Positions 52,239 to 61,162 of a stretch of 64,000 nt of DNA are shown here, one piece after another. The position numbers and the translations under genes are program-made. The notes beneath the pieces were generated by a model that saw only the letters and a list, made by a program, of their open reading frames with translations, was not told the DNA's origin and ran no database searches. This DNA is from WM-3-3 sp041660045 (lineage in GTDB: Bacteria > Pseudomonadota > Gammaproteobacteria > Methylococcales > Methylomonadaceae). The stretch covers positions 26,735-90,734 of the forward strand of contig JBAZXA010000014.1 in assembly GCA_041660045.1 (NCBI GenBank), written 5' to 3'. The first letter of the stretch is position 1. Each line of letters starts with the position of its first letter.

Positions 52239-52798
52239 TAAGGCAAGCCTCTAGGAAAGCCCGGCATGGTAGTCCATAACTGGGTTTGTTGCTGTTGCTC
52301 GGCATTTTCATCTAAATCCAACCGTGCCATTTCAGGCAATAAACGCATGGCCACTTCTAAATTATATTTAGCATCCCAAAAGCCACTGTCCAATGCTAAG
52401 GCTTGCCGATAAGCCTGTTTTGCCAGCATTAACAACGGTAAGGCTTGGTTTATGGCCCTGTTTTCAACATTCGTAACCGCCTGCTCCAGGTAAATATTAC
52501 CCAGGTTGTAGCGGACTTTTGCCTGTAATAAGGTATCGCCTTGCTGCATGATTAAGCTTAAGGTGGCTAAAGCTTCAGCATAATGGTGATGCTTTCTTAA
52601 ATAAACAGCCCTGGCCATTCTAACTTCGGGTTGGCTATTAACCAATTTATCCGCCGGAATATCATGGTCTGCCTGAAGCTGTGCTATAAGCTGGTTTTGT
52701 TGATGAATCTGGTACAAGGCTATTAAACAACGTGCTGAAACCAGTAGGCCGATCAACAAAACCAGCCAAACTAACTGGCTGTGATAACGCTTAAGCAT
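52238..52798 (-). CDS. mxaK: Methanol dehydrogenase maturation protein MxaK
   Basis: A 186-residue protein from ATG 52798, which overlaps the mxaC stop (ATGCTTAA); the frame extends further up but inside mxaC. An N-terminal span (LVWLVLLIGLLVSARCLIAL) is followed by TPR-like helices (ALATLSLIMQQGDTLLQAKV, YNLGNIYLEQAVTN, AYRQALALDSGFWDAKYNLE). The position between mxaC and mxaL defines it as MxaK, a calcium-insertion factor. Confidence 0.85.
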   Translation of the reverse strand: MLKRYHSQLVWLVLLIGLLVSARCLIALYQIHQQNQLIAQLQADHDIPADKLVNSQPEVRMARAVYLRKHHHYAEALATLSLIMQQGDTLLQAKVRYNLGNIYLEQAVTNVENRAINQALPLLMLAKQAYRQALALDSGFWDAKYNLEVAMRLLPEMARLDLDENAEQQQQTQLWTTMPGFPRGLP

Positions 52799-53774
52799 GC
52801 TTGGCCTCACAAAACTTAGCCAGCAATAATAAGGCAATTAAGCCTGCGGCAAATTGATAGCACACTGCCGATAAGTCTTTTTTAGGGATTTGTTCATGAT
52901 AATGCAAAGGCCAGTGTTCTAAACGGTTAATGTCGGCAATGGCATCTTGCATAGCTTGTGGGCTTTCGGCCTCGTAGGCTTGATAAGGTATTTGCAGGCT
53001 TTGGAAAAACCGGTGTAAATATCGCTCGGGCATGGCTTCGGCATTATCATCCCGGGCATCAGTCGGTTGGCTAAAGATACCAGGACTGTTGGCGGTGCGT
53101 AAAAACACCCAATATAGCCGGACATTTTGTTGCTTAAAATAAGTCCGTAATTGTAAATCGCTGTCTTTATCAATGGCGGCAGCACCATCGGAAATCAATA
53201 AAACAATGCGGGAGCCGCTTTCGCTAGGCGCGTTAAAATACCCTAGTGCCATAGCTAAGCCTTTACTGATGTTGGTGTAGGCCAGTGCCGGTAACCCGCT
53301 GGCGGCTATTGCTGCTTGTACAGCTTGTTTATTCTCCGTGAGCGGCAACACAAACAAGGCTGAAGTGCTGTATTCAACCACACCAATACGGTCATGTTCA
53401 CGCTGTGCGACAAAATCTTGTAACAAGCGCCTGGCGGCAGCCGTTTTAGATTCCTCCCCGCCACTTGGTGACTTGCCGGCAAAGCTGTTATCCATACTGT
53501 TGCTACGGTCTAGCAACAAGACTATATTCGCACCATAGCCTATCCGCTCTATTGTTTGCTGACCTTGATATAACCCGGCCAAACCCAGTAACACGGCAAG
53601 CATGGCGCTTATAGCTAGGCCGCGCAGCAATCTATCCAAAGCGCTGGAAAGCCAATCTGGCGGCACCATCTCTAGCCAAGGATAGTGTCTTGCCCGTAAG
53701 CTACGAAAAAACAAGGGCATTATAGCCAGTGGTAACAAGGCCAAATAATACGGTTGTGCTAAAGCTAAAGTCAT
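52791..53774 (-). CDS. mxaC: Methanol dehydrogenase maturation protein MxaC (vWA domain)
   Basis: A 327-residue BatA-like protein: two N-terminal spans, then a von Willebrand A domain with an intact MIDAS motif (LLLDRSNSMDNSF) and SDGAAAIDK, and a C-terminal span (FAAGLIALLLLAKF). It overlaps mxaA by ATGA and mxaK by 8 bases. Works with MxaR, MxaS and MxaL as a MoxR/vWA chaperone set for methanol dehydrogenase. Confidence 0.88.
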   Translation of the reverse strand: MTLALAQPYYLALLPLAIMPLFFRSLRARHYPWLEMVPPDWLSSALDRLLRGLAISAMLAVLLGLAGLYQGQQTIERIGYGANIVLLLDRSNSMDNSFAGKSPSGGEESKTAAARRLLQDFVAQREHDRIGVVEYSTSALFVLPLTENKQAVQAAIAASGLPALAYTNISKGLAMALGYFNAPSESGSRIVLLISDGAAAIDKDSDLQLRTYFKQQNVRLYWVFLRTANSPGIFSQPTDARDDNAEAMPERYLHRFFQSLQIPYQAYEAESPQAMQDAIADINRLEHWPLHYHEQIPKKDLSAVCYQFAAGLIALLLLAKFCEAKHA

Positions 53775-54664
53775 ATTTGGCTACGCTCAATCTGCCGGCA
53801 ACTGATGCAGATTTTCTGCAACTGCTGTCTAGCGCTTGCATCCACCATACGGTCGCCGATAAAAAAAAACCGGTTGGAGTATTCAAAAAACCAGGTCAAC
53901 TGCTGTTTAAGCGGCTTAAAAGCTGGGTATTGTTGAAAAAAATCGTCAAGTTGGTAGGCAAACAACGGTTTTTGGTAAAGCTTATTAAATGCGTTATGTA
54001 CAATACTTAAGCTGGCTGCCATATCCCCATCCTTAACTGCGGCCAATTGGCGTAATGCCAGCTTAAATACCAATGGCCTATACAGCCACCCAAGATAACC
54101 ATACCAAAAGCTAAGATATAAGGCACTTAGGAGCGCAAGCCCACCTGCCAGTAGCAAACCCCAAAATGGCAAGGCATTGGATAACAACGGGCTAGCTATG
54201 TCCGGTCGCCTATAGTCGCCCTCATCATCTTTCCTAACCGCCAGTTCACGTAACGGCGACATTGTAAAATGCCATGCGGGGGTCTTAAGGTCTATGCGCT
54301 TGTCGCCACGCTTTAGCGTTAAATTTAAACCCGGGATAATCAGCATTTTAACTTCTTGAGGTGCATAAAATACTTGGTAAGTCAGATCAATCTGATAATA
54401 AAAACCGCTACCTGCCGGGGTTTGCTTAAGGTCTATTTGATTGAGTGTTAACCAGCGGTTAATTTCCCCTTGCTTGGGTAATTCTGCGGTTTGCAAAGCC
54501 GCGCCATGTTGGCTATGAAACACGATACGATGCTGGATTTCATCACCAATAACATAGCCAAACGGGCGTGGCGCCAATAGCTGTAGCTCGCTGATGTCAG
54601 GCGGGTTACCCCCTAGGCATCCTGATAAAATTAACACTATCAAGCATTTGATTAAACGCATCAT
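53771..54664 (-). CDS. mxaA: Methanol dehydrogenase maturation protein MxaA
   Basis: A 297-residue protein starting with a lipoprotein-type signal (MMRLIKCLIVLILSGCLGGN; LSGC lipobox), a periplasmic beta-rich domain (residues 25-160), one membrane span (FWGLLLAGGLALLSALYLSF) and a cytoplasmic helical tail. The place between mxaS and mxaC and the layout fit MxaA, required for an active calcium enzyme. Overlaps both neighbours by 4 bases. Confidence 0.83.
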   Translation of the reverse strand: MMRLIKCLIVLILSGCLGGNPPDISELQLLAPRPFGYVIGDEIQHRIVFHSQHGAALQTAELPKQGEINRWLTLNQIDLKQTPAGSGFYYQIDLTYQVFYAPQEVKMLIIPGLNLTLKRGDKRIDLKTPAWHFTMSPLRELAVRKDDEGDYRRPDIASPLLSNALPFWGLLLAGGLALLSALYLSFWYGYLGWLYRPLVFKLALRQLAAVKDGDMAASLSIVHNAFNKLYQKPLFAYQLDDFFQQYPAFKPLKQQLTWFFEYSNRFFFIGDRMVDASARQQLQKICISCRQIERSQI

Positions 54665-55515
54665 GCCACCATCCTGCGCTGGAAATATTGCGCTAATTGC
54701 CCTGCTTGATAGCTTTTAGTGATAAAGATGGGCTCGCTACCCAAGCGCCGAAAGCAGCTTTGCAACTGCGCTCGCCGCTGGGCAAAAGCCTGCTGTATTT
54801 TTTGCTTTAAGGCTGGCCGCATCAACAGGGTTCTGGAAACACCTAATTCCATATCCTGATAGTTAAGCAAACCCCATTGCGGCAAGTTTGCATATTCCGC
54901 CTGGCTCCAAACTACCAATGGCACAACATCATGGCCGCTTAAGGCTAACAATAGCTGTGCTAGGCGCTTAAGCGGGATATGGAAATCCGATAACAAAAAC
55001 ACTAAGGCTCGCCGCTTTGGCAAATATTCCGGTGCTTGTAACAAACCGGCGTTACCACCTTGATAGCTTGCTGTCCTAAGGCTTATGGCCAAGCTTTCTA
55101 TAGTGCTTATATCCCGGCTAGCGGGTTTGCGCCAACGCGCGTCTATGTTGCTGCCGCAACCTAAAAAACCAAAGCTATCCCCTGCCGAAGCTACAGATGC
55201 CGCGATAGACCTTAGCGCTTCAGCAATAATCTGTGGTTTAGGGTATTGCCCTTGATAAGCCATAGACGCTGACAAATCTGCCAACATATACACATCTAAC
55301 ATGCTGGGCTGTTGGTATAGCCTGACTTTAAAATCACCAAAAGGATTTAGCATACTGGCGCGTAGATCAATCCGCCTAGGGTCTGGGCAATCCAGCCAAG
55401 AACCATAACTTTTAAATATTTGGCCATTGCCGTGTAAACGGCCTGCATGGGCACCAGGAAAATTTCGCGGGCTATGTTCTGATAGACGGTATTGGAAAAT
55501 TTCGGGCTGCGCCAT
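54661..55515 (-). CDS. mxaS: Methanol dehydrogenase maturation protein MxaS (DUF58)
   Basis: A 284-residue DUF58 protein: YGSWLDCPDPRRIDLRASML then VYMLADLSASMAYQGQ, the vWA-like core with D-x-S-x-S, and FLLSDFHIPLKRL. Such proteins act with MoxR ATPases. Its start is 3 bases from the end of the small membrane gene, and it overlaps mxaA by ATGA. Confidence 0.88.
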   Translation of the reverse strand: MAQPEIFQYRLSEHSPRNFPGAHAGRLHGNGQIFKSYGSWLDCPDPRRIDLRASMLNPFGDFKVRLYQQPSMLDVYMLADLSASMAYQGQYPKPQIIAEALRSIAASVASAGDSFGFLGCGSNIDARWRKPASRDISTIESLAISLRTASYQGGNAGLLQAPEYLPKRRALVFLLSDFHIPLKRLAQLLLALSGHDVVPLVVWSQAEYANLPQWGLLNYQDMELGVSRTLLMRPALKQKIQQAFAQRRAQLQSCFRRLGSEPIFITKSYQAGQLAQYFQRRMVA

Positions 55516-55518
55516 AGC

Positions 55519-56148
55519 TTAATGTTGCCCCACAATTAAGTACAATGCCAAACCTGAAAACACGCAGTAACCTGGCAGCAAATATTTGCTGGGGCTATCT
55601 AATAACAAACGCACAATACCTGAATAGTTAGCGTTATTGCTGTCATATAACGATTCCCCTACCCACCATAAAACCGCATTCAATAGGCCTAACAGGAGGA
55701 TTGTAAAAAACCCAACATCGCTAAATAAAAACGATTTAGTCACCAATAACGCGGCACGTTCACTGGCATAAATTAAATTGGCCGTTAAAATGCCCAGCAT
55801 TAAGCCACCTTCATCAAAAGCCACCAAAAAAAACATGTAGATAAAACGTCTTAGCTTGATGGAAAGGTGTAGCAACTGACCATGCTGATGCGCCAGGTAA
55901 AATATAGGCCCGCAAAGACACAATAATAGCGTGCCGATAGCCACCAACAATAGCCAAAATTTAAAACCTATGGCTTCATTAACAGCGCTTATATAATTGG
56001 CGGCATAAGGCACATCAGCATGTTGGTCCAACACACCCGCCAAGATGGCACTGATAAAGCCTACGCCGGCCCAATTTAAATAATTGCTAAGCAAATGCTT
56101 AAGGCCAACATTGGGAATGCTTGCGGTAATTATGTGTTGAATATTCAT
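55519..56148 (-). CDS. Membrane protein of unknown function within the mxa cluster
   Basis: A 209-residue protein with about five membrane spans (for example FWLLLVAIGTLLLCLCGPIF and VGFFTILLLGLLNAVLWWVG). It lies between mxaR and mxaS, 3 bases before the mxaS start, so it is translated with them. I recognise no domain. Methanotroph clusters sometimes list an extra gene here under the name mxaP; I cannot confirm that it is the same gene. A role in anchoring the MxaR/S/C/L complex is an inference from position. Confidence 0.75.
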   Translation of the reverse strand: MNIQHIITASIPNVGLKHLLSNYLNWAGVGFISAILAGVLDQHADVPYAANYISAVNEAIGFKFWLLLVAIGTLLLCLCGPIFYLAHQHGQLLHLSIKLRRFIYMFFLVAFDEGGLMLGILTANLIYASERAALLVTKSFLFSDVGFFTILLLGLLNAVLWWVGESLYDSNNANYSGIVRLLLDSPSKYLLPGYCVFSGLALYLIVGQH

Positions 56149-56183
56149 GCTGTTTAGCGGTCCTAAAATTCAGTTACAAAGGT

Positions 56184-57200
56184 TTAAGGCGCCGCTATAT
56201 GGTTGAGAATGCCGTTGATCAACTGTGGCAGCAATTCTTCTTTGCGATAAGCGTATGCCGGGCTAAGAAATAGCCGATGCCGCATGGTAATGCCATAGAC
56301 TGCTTGTAAATCCTCAGGCAACAAATGTTGCCGCCCTTGCAACCAAGCGTTAACTTTTGCTGCACGAATAAAAAAACTCATACCTCTTGGGCTTGCGCCC
56401 GCCTGCATGAGTTCGGCCATATCAACATCGATTAGTTGAATGCCATAGTGATGAGGCTGATGTGATGCTTTCCATAACGCTAAAGCATATTGACGTAAGT
56501 GGTCACTGCTTTGGATATAGTTTTGCAACTTAACCGACAGCTCATTGAGTTCATAATATTGGATAATACCGTGCCCTATACCGGCCACCAGTTGGTCGGT
56601 ATTATGGAATTTTGGATCAAACATCAGTTGTTCTAAAACAGCGTTGTCTGTTGGCGTGTTAATAGAAATCTCAAACATAAAGCGGTCTTTTGCAGCCGCC
56701 GGCAGTTCGAAGGTTTCTTCCTTTTCTACCCGGTTGCGGTCCGCAAATACCTGCAAATACGGCAAGTCATACTCTTGATTAAACGCGTTAACCCGGTATT
56801 CCGCCATAGCCCTTAATAAAAACGCGTGTACTTGCGGCCTGGCACGGTTTATTTCATTAAAGAAAAAAGTGGATAGACGGCTCCCTTGCTTTAACAAAGG
56901 CCCATTATCAACTCGCGGCTTGCCCGCTGAATCTAAATAAGTGTAATAAACCAAGTCTGAAGGCATTAAATCCATACTGCCTTCAATACGTTGATAATCG
57001 CCACCCAAACCTTGGGCAAGCGCCCTTAAAAGGGTTGTTTTACCAATACCGACATTGCCTTCCAGCAAACTATGCCCGCGCGCAAACACGGCCAATAAGA
57101 CTTGCCTAATGACCACGGATTGGCCTATGACGATTTGATTAAGTTGCGTCTCAAAGGCTAAGGCTTTGTCCCGCCAGTCACTAAGTTCTTGATCTATCAT
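56184..57200 (-). CDS. mxaR: MoxR-family AAA ATPase MxaR
   Basis: A 338-residue MoxR ATPase: Walker A LLEGNVGIGKTTLLRALAQG, Walker B STFFFNEINRARPQVHAFLL, sensor region FADRNRVEKEETFELPAAAKDRF-type (arginine finger nearby), and lid domain. MoxR was named from this cluster; it powers the vWA proteins that insert calcium into the methanol dehydrogenase. It follows mxaI after a 140-base gap with a hairpin. Confidence 0.93.
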   Translation of the reverse strand: MIDQELSDWRDKALAFETQLNQIVIGQSVVIRQVLLAVFARGHSLLEGNVGIGKTTLLRALAQGLGGDYQRIEGSMDLMPSDLVYYTYLDSAGKPRVDNGPLLKQGSRLSTFFFNEINRARPQVHAFLLRAMAEYRVNAFNQEYDLPYLQVFADRNRVEKEETFELPAAAKDRFMFEISINTPTDNAVLEQLMFDPKFHNTDQLVAGIGHGIIQYYELNELSVKLQNYIQSSDHLRQYALALWKASHQPHHYGIQLIDVDMAELMQAGASPRGMSFFIRAAKVNAWLQGRQHLLPEDLQAVYGITMRHRLFLSPAYAYRKEELLPQLINGILNHIAAP

Positions 57201-57265
57201 AAAGACTACAAAAGAGCCGGAGAGAGGTATCCCAGCAAAGTTACTATTATTATTTTGGGTTAAAG

Positions 57266-57291
57266 AACCTGGCTTGCCATGAAACCAGGTC
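57266..57291 (-). terminator. Hairpin between mxaI and mxaR
   Basis: ACCTGG (57267-57272) pairs with CCAGGT (57285-57290), with a 12-base loop. On the minus strand it follows mxaI and is followed by TTCTTTAA; on the plus strand it is followed by CTTTTTATTT. It probably lets only part of the transcripts from the very active mxaFJGI promoter continue into mxaR and beyond. Confidence 0.5.
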
Positions 57292-57340
57292 TTTTTATTT
57301 GGCTGTGGCCTGTTTTACTGGGCTAAAACTTAGTTAGCTA

Positions 57341-57625
57341 TCAATTTAAATCATCCACGTCGTAAACAAACTTGCCGGTCTTGGCTAAATGCTGCCTGCG
57401 TTTTTCGTTGCGTTCTTCCATGTCCTTAATAGATTGCGCTTGTTTATTAAGTTCGTTAGGATCGTGTTTTGGGTCATATTTACTGCCTGCTACCTTATCG
57501 GGGTAACCGGGCTTAGGCTCCCAACAATTACCCGCTTCTTTGCAATGCGTGCCGTCATACGCCCACACCGGTAAAGCTTGCCCAAAAATTAAAAAAACAC
57601 TCGCTAACAGCAATTTTTTTGTCAT
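57341..57625 (-). CDS. mxaI: Methanol dehydrogenase small subunit MxaI
   Basis: A 94-residue precursor. The ATG at 57625 has AAGGAG at 6 bases; the ATG two codons upstream abuts the same site and is unlikely. Signal peptide MTKKLLLASVFLIFGQALPV, mature start YDGTHCKEAGNCWEPKPGYP with the conserved disulfide cysteines, then GSKYDPKHDPNELNKQ and the Lys/Glu-rich helix. It forms the alpha2-beta2 methanol dehydrogenase with MxaF in the periplasm. XoxF-type enzymes lack this subunit. Confidence 0.96.
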   Translation of the reverse strand: MTKKLLLASVFLIFGQALPVWAYDGTHCKEAGNCWEPKPGYPDKVAGSKYDPKHDPNELNKQAQSIKDMEERNEKRRQHLAKTGKFVYDVDDLN

Positions 57626-57640
57626 TGTCATCTCCTTAAT

Positions 57641-58123
57641 TTAGTTTTTTAACCATTTGGCTTTTTTAGGGTCGCCGGTATAAATATCGCGTATCCAAGC
57701 CATGATTTTAAGTAACTCATCAGTGTTAAAGTTGGAAGACTGCGGCCCCATCATGCCGTTTGCCCCACCAAATAGCAGCTCAAACAGGCCTTGATCGGTT
57801 TCATTACGTGGATAAGTCCAATAATCATCCGCCAAGCCTGGCCCCAGCTTGCCTTCAGCTTCATGGCCATGGCAACCTGAACAGCCTGTTAAATAAAGGT
57901 CGTGACCCTTGGCAACGGCTTCTTTATCCCCGTTATATGGATTTTTGCCAGTCTGCATAAAGCTTTTAAAAGCTTCTGTATTACCGCCTTTTTTGGCATA
58001 GCCCATTTCCATCGCCTCACCCGTAATCGCATTATGTAAAACGAGTTCAGCGTGTACTGGACTACTCAATGGCAGCCCTCCCAGCAATAAGCCGAGTAGG
58101 CAATTTCTCCGTTTAAATCTCAT
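57641..58123 (-). CDS. mxaG: Cytochrome c-L (MxaG)
   Basis: A 160-residue periplasmic cytochrome c with signal peptide (GLLLGGLPLSSPVHA) and one heme site CSGCH. WTYPRNETDQGLFELLFGGA and MMGPQSSNFNTDELLKIMAW complete the fold, and a Met serves as likely axial ligand. It is the specific electron acceptor of methanol dehydrogenase. Between mxaJ and mxaI, 10-15 bases from each. Confidence 0.95.
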   Translation of the reverse strand: MRFKRRNCLLGLLLGGLPLSSPVHAELVLHNAITGEAMEMGYAKKGGNTEAFKSFMQTGKNPYNGDKEAVAKGHDLYLTGCSGCHGHEAEGKLGPGLADDYWTYPRNETDQGLFELLFGGANGMMGPQSSNFNTDELLKIMAWIRDIYTGDPKKAKWLKN

Positions 58124-58133
58124 GCTGTAATTC

Positions 58134-58985
58134 CTATTTTTTATTTAATACTAGCGCTGCAGCGCTTTCGGGTATTAAAGGCATACCTTCTGCCTGTAAG
58201 ACCTGATCAATATTGTTTTGCTGTTCAGTAATAAACTTATTCACTTGCTGAAGCAAAGCCTTGTTATTTTTGTTGACGCCCATTGAGGTGCTATAGTGAA
58301 AACCCACTTTTTCACCATCAGAACGGACATTGTTATCGTTGATTAATGTCATCACCAATGGCGTATCTGAAGCCTTGACATAACGGCCTGCTGCTGGCCC
58401 CCATAACACCGCCAGGCCGGCATTGCCTTGTGCCACTTCCCCAACCAGTTTTGCGTTATCGTATTTTACATATTGGTTGCGTTTGGATTTGTAACCCACC
58501 AATTGCTGTGAATAATTGAACAAATCGTTATAGCGTCCTATGCTACGCAACATAGTTTCGGCTGGCGTGCCAGGCACAAAAGCGATTTTTTGTACTTTCT
58601 GCAATGCCGCGCTAGCCCAATCCTGCACATCTAAATGATCTTTTTGTTTTGAGATAAACACATAACCAGAACGGTAGTAAGGCACACTGGTTAAAACCCT
58701 GGGATCACCCGCGTCAACCCCCATCACTACATCGCATAAATCTTTCTCTAAAAAATCACGTATGTAGTAACGCGGATCGCTCCAAAACACCCATTCCACA
58801 GGCCGGTTTAGCGCCTTGCCTAACAATAATGCTAGGGCGTTTTCAAAGCCCTCACCTTTCTGGTTGGAATACGGCATTTCATCTTCAGCCGTACAAACTT
58901 TTAAAGCCTCAGTGTCTGCATTAGCCTGGGAAAACCCTAGCACTAAAACTATACTGGCTAAGCCTATTTTCAAGTTGTAATCCAT
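58134..58985 (-). CDS. mxaJ: Periplasmic protein MxaJ
   Basis: A 283-residue exported protein (signal peptide SIVLVLGFSQANA) of the type 3 solute-binding fold: LKVCTAEDEMPYSNQKGEGF, then DVVMGVDAGDPRVLTSVPYY. The second position of the cluster, after mxaF, identifies MxaJ, a factor needed for assembly of the methanol dehydrogenase. Confidence 0.93.
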   Translation of the reverse strand: MDYNLKIGLASIVLVLGFSQANADTEALKVCTAEDEMPYSNQKGEGFENALALLLGKALNRPVEWVFWSDPRYYIRDFLEKDLCDVVMGVDAGDPRVLTSVPYYRSGYVFISKQKDHLDVQDWASAALQKVQKIAFVPGTPAETMLRSIGRYNDLFNYSQQLVGYKSKRNQYVKYDNAKLVGEVAQGNAGLAVLWGPAAGRYVKASDTPLVMTLINDNNVRSDGEKVGFHYSTSMGVNKNNKALLQQVNKFITEQQNNIDQVLQAEGMPLIPESAAALVLNKK

Positions 58986-59051
58986 ATAGCCCCGTTTAGC
59001 TTAACGGCAGGACAGCCTAGTCACGGGCTGCCTACCGTCAATTAGCTTACG

Positions 59052-60860
59052 TTAGAGTGAAAATACCATTACACCGCCGCCTTGCTGCGTGTAATGTGCA
59101 AGTTCTTTGAAAGCGCCAACCGCACCTAAGCCTGCTGTTGGGTCTTTTAAATCGAACACTAAACCAACGCCGGGCCAACCGCCTACGCCATAGTAAATGG
59201 CCACGTATTGCTTGCCTTCGTGTTTATAGGTAATTGGATGGCCAATAACGCCTGAAGGTAATTTAAATTTCCACAACTCTTCGCCAGTTTGTGAATTTAA
59301 GGCTTTAATATAGCCATCTAAGGTGCCATAAAATACCAAATCACCAGCGGTTGCCGTGGTGCCGCCCCAGACTGCGAATTTTTCTTGTTTTTCCCAAGCA
59401 AATTCACCTGTTACGGCATTCATGGCTTTAACTTGGCCTAAAGTACCTTTAGGTCCTGGGTACATATTAAGGGTAGCACCTACGAAAAATTGACCTGCCC
59501 GATACGGCAACATAAACGGTTCCCAATCCATACAGATGTGATTGATCCCCATGAAAAACAATTGCTTGTTAGGATCGTACGATTCTATACCTTGGTTGTG
59601 GTAACCCATGGCTGAGGGGCAAATGCCTTTGGCTTCATGGTCCATATGGGTTGAATATTCTGGATCACGCACAGGCAAGCCTGTTTTTAAATCTACTTTT
59701 TTCACCCAGTTGACGGTATCGTCAATTTTAAACGCGTTCACCAAGGTGCCGTCTTCACGGTTTAAGGTGTACACCAAACCATTACGGTCTGGATGCGTTA
59801 ACAGTTTGGTTTTTTTGCCATCGACAACCTGCTCAGACAGTCCCATGTAGTTAACACCAGCATAATCCCATTCATCATGCGGGGTTTTTTGATAGCCAAA
59901 TTTAGCTTCACCGCTATTAATGTCGCGGCCCCAGATGGTCATAGTCCATTTGTTATCGCCAGGACGCATGGTTTCATTCCATGGCGCAGGGTTACCAGAA
60001 CCGTAATAAAGCATGTCTAAATCTGGGTCAAAGGCATACCAACCCCAATTAGTGCCGCCACCAATTTTCCAAGCATCGCCTTCCCAGGTTTTCAGGCCCA
60101 AACCAAATTGGCCATAATGCGGGTTAGCCTTATTAAAATCTTTGGACAATTTAATGTCTTCATCAGGCCCGGTTGCATAAACCCGCCAGACTTGTTTACC
60201 GTCTTTAACGCTGTAAGCAGTGGCATAGCCCCTAACGCCCAACTCAGCACCGGAACTTCCAACTATAACCAAATCTTTAGCCACAAATGGCGCAATGGTT
60301 AGCGTAGAGCCGACTGCGATATCAGAGTTTTCCATTTTCCAAAGCAATTCACCGGTTTTGGCATTGATGGCAACAATATGGCCGTCCAATTGGTTTTGGA
60401 AAATCGTCGCCGGATAGCCATTACCCGCAGGCGCATAAGCCAAGCCGCGGTTAACCACATCACAACAAGCCACTGCCCTTGCTGCCGGGTTTTGTTTAGG
60501 TTTGTATTCCCATAAAATTTTGCCGGGTTCATTCAAATCAATGGCAAAAATATTGTTTGGGTAAGGTGTGTGGACATACATAATGCCATCCACTACTAAA
60601 GGACCACCTTCGTGGCCATTAAGGACACCGGTTGAAAACGACCATGCCACTTTTAAGTCTTTAACATTGTTGACATTAATGTCATACATTTCACTAAAAT
60701 GACTGGCGTTATAGTCCTTAGTTTGCATAACCCAATTGGTATTTTGCCGCGACAGCTTTTCTAAATCTTTATTTGCTTGCACCGGCGCTGATAAAGCCAC
60801 TAAAACACCAACCATAAGAACGCCGACCCGCCGATGACGAGCAAACTGTAAAATCTGCAT
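59052..60860 (-). CDS. mxaF: Methanol dehydrogenase large subunit MxaF (PQQ, calcium)
   Basis: A 602-residue precursor of an eight-bladed PQQ quinoprotein. Signal of 29 residues; GGAGG ribosome site. Key residues by precursor number, with mature number in brackets: vicinal cysteines 132-133 (103-104), Glu206 (177) and Asn290 (261) as calcium ligands, catalytic Asp332 (303). The residue two after the catalytic Asp is Ala (DEWDYAGVN); lanthanide XoxF enzymes have Asp there. With mxaI and mxaG present this is the calcium enzyme, not XoxF. It oxidises methanol to formaldehyde in the periplasm. Confidence 0.97.
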   Translation of the reverse strand: MQILQFARHRRVGVLMVGVLVALSAPVQANKDLEKLSRQNTNWVMQTKDYNASHFSEMYDINVNNVKDLKVAWSFSTGVLNGHEGGPLVVDGIMYVHTPYPNNIFAIDLNEPGKILWEYKPKQNPAARAVACCDVVNRGLAYAPAGNGYPATIFQNQLDGHIVAINAKTGELLWKMENSDIAVGSTLTIAPFVAKDLVIVGSSGAELGVRGYATAYSVKDGKQVWRVYATGPDEDIKLSKDFNKANPHYGQFGLGLKTWEGDAWKIGGGTNWGWYAFDPDLDMLYYGSGNPAPWNETMRPGDNKWTMTIWGRDINSGEAKFGYQKTPHDEWDYAGVNYMGLSEQVVDGKKTKLLTHPDRNGLVYTLNREDGTLVNAFKIDDTVNWVKKVDLKTGLPVRDPEYSTHMDHEAKGICPSAMGYHNQGIESYDPNKQLFFMGINHICMDWEPFMLPYRAGQFFVGATLNMYPGPKGTLGQVKAMNAVTGEFAWEKQEKFAVWGGTTATAGDLVFYGTLDGYIKALNSQTGEELWKFKLPSGVIGHPITYKHEGKQYVAIYYGVGGWPGVGLVFDLKDPTAGLGAVGAFKELAHYTQQGGGVMVFSL

Positions 60861-61162
60861 AGTTCCTCCACATTGTTGTAATCTTTTTAATTTGGCTTAG
60901 CCCTGGGCATCTACAGCTAGATAGGCTTGCTTGATCAAAACCAACAATTGGCTGCCATTGATGCCTGGGCTATGCAGCAAGCATCTTACTGGAAGGCATA
61001 CGCCCCAGGTTATGGAAGAAAACATATAACCAACAGGAAATTTACAACTACACGCCATGACTAATTCCCGGCCGTTAAGCGCAGCCATAAACAAGAAAAA
61101 CTCCCATAGCGGATGGCTTTAAAACACGACATGATTAGGCTTTATTCAGCGTTGGGGCTTTA
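60861..61162. promoter_or_regulatory. Divergent mxaF / mxaB regulatory region
   Basis: A 302-base gap between mxaF and mxaB that must hold both promoters. GTGGAGGAACT is the mxaF ribosome site. I could not fix a promoter hexamer pair with confidence. This is the natural binding region for MxaB or other methanol/metal switches. Confidence 0.6.

Noticed and set aside
59052..60860. Possible lanthanide-dependent XoxF
   Set aside because: The residue two after the catalytic Asp is Ala, not Asp, and mxaI is present; this is MxaF.
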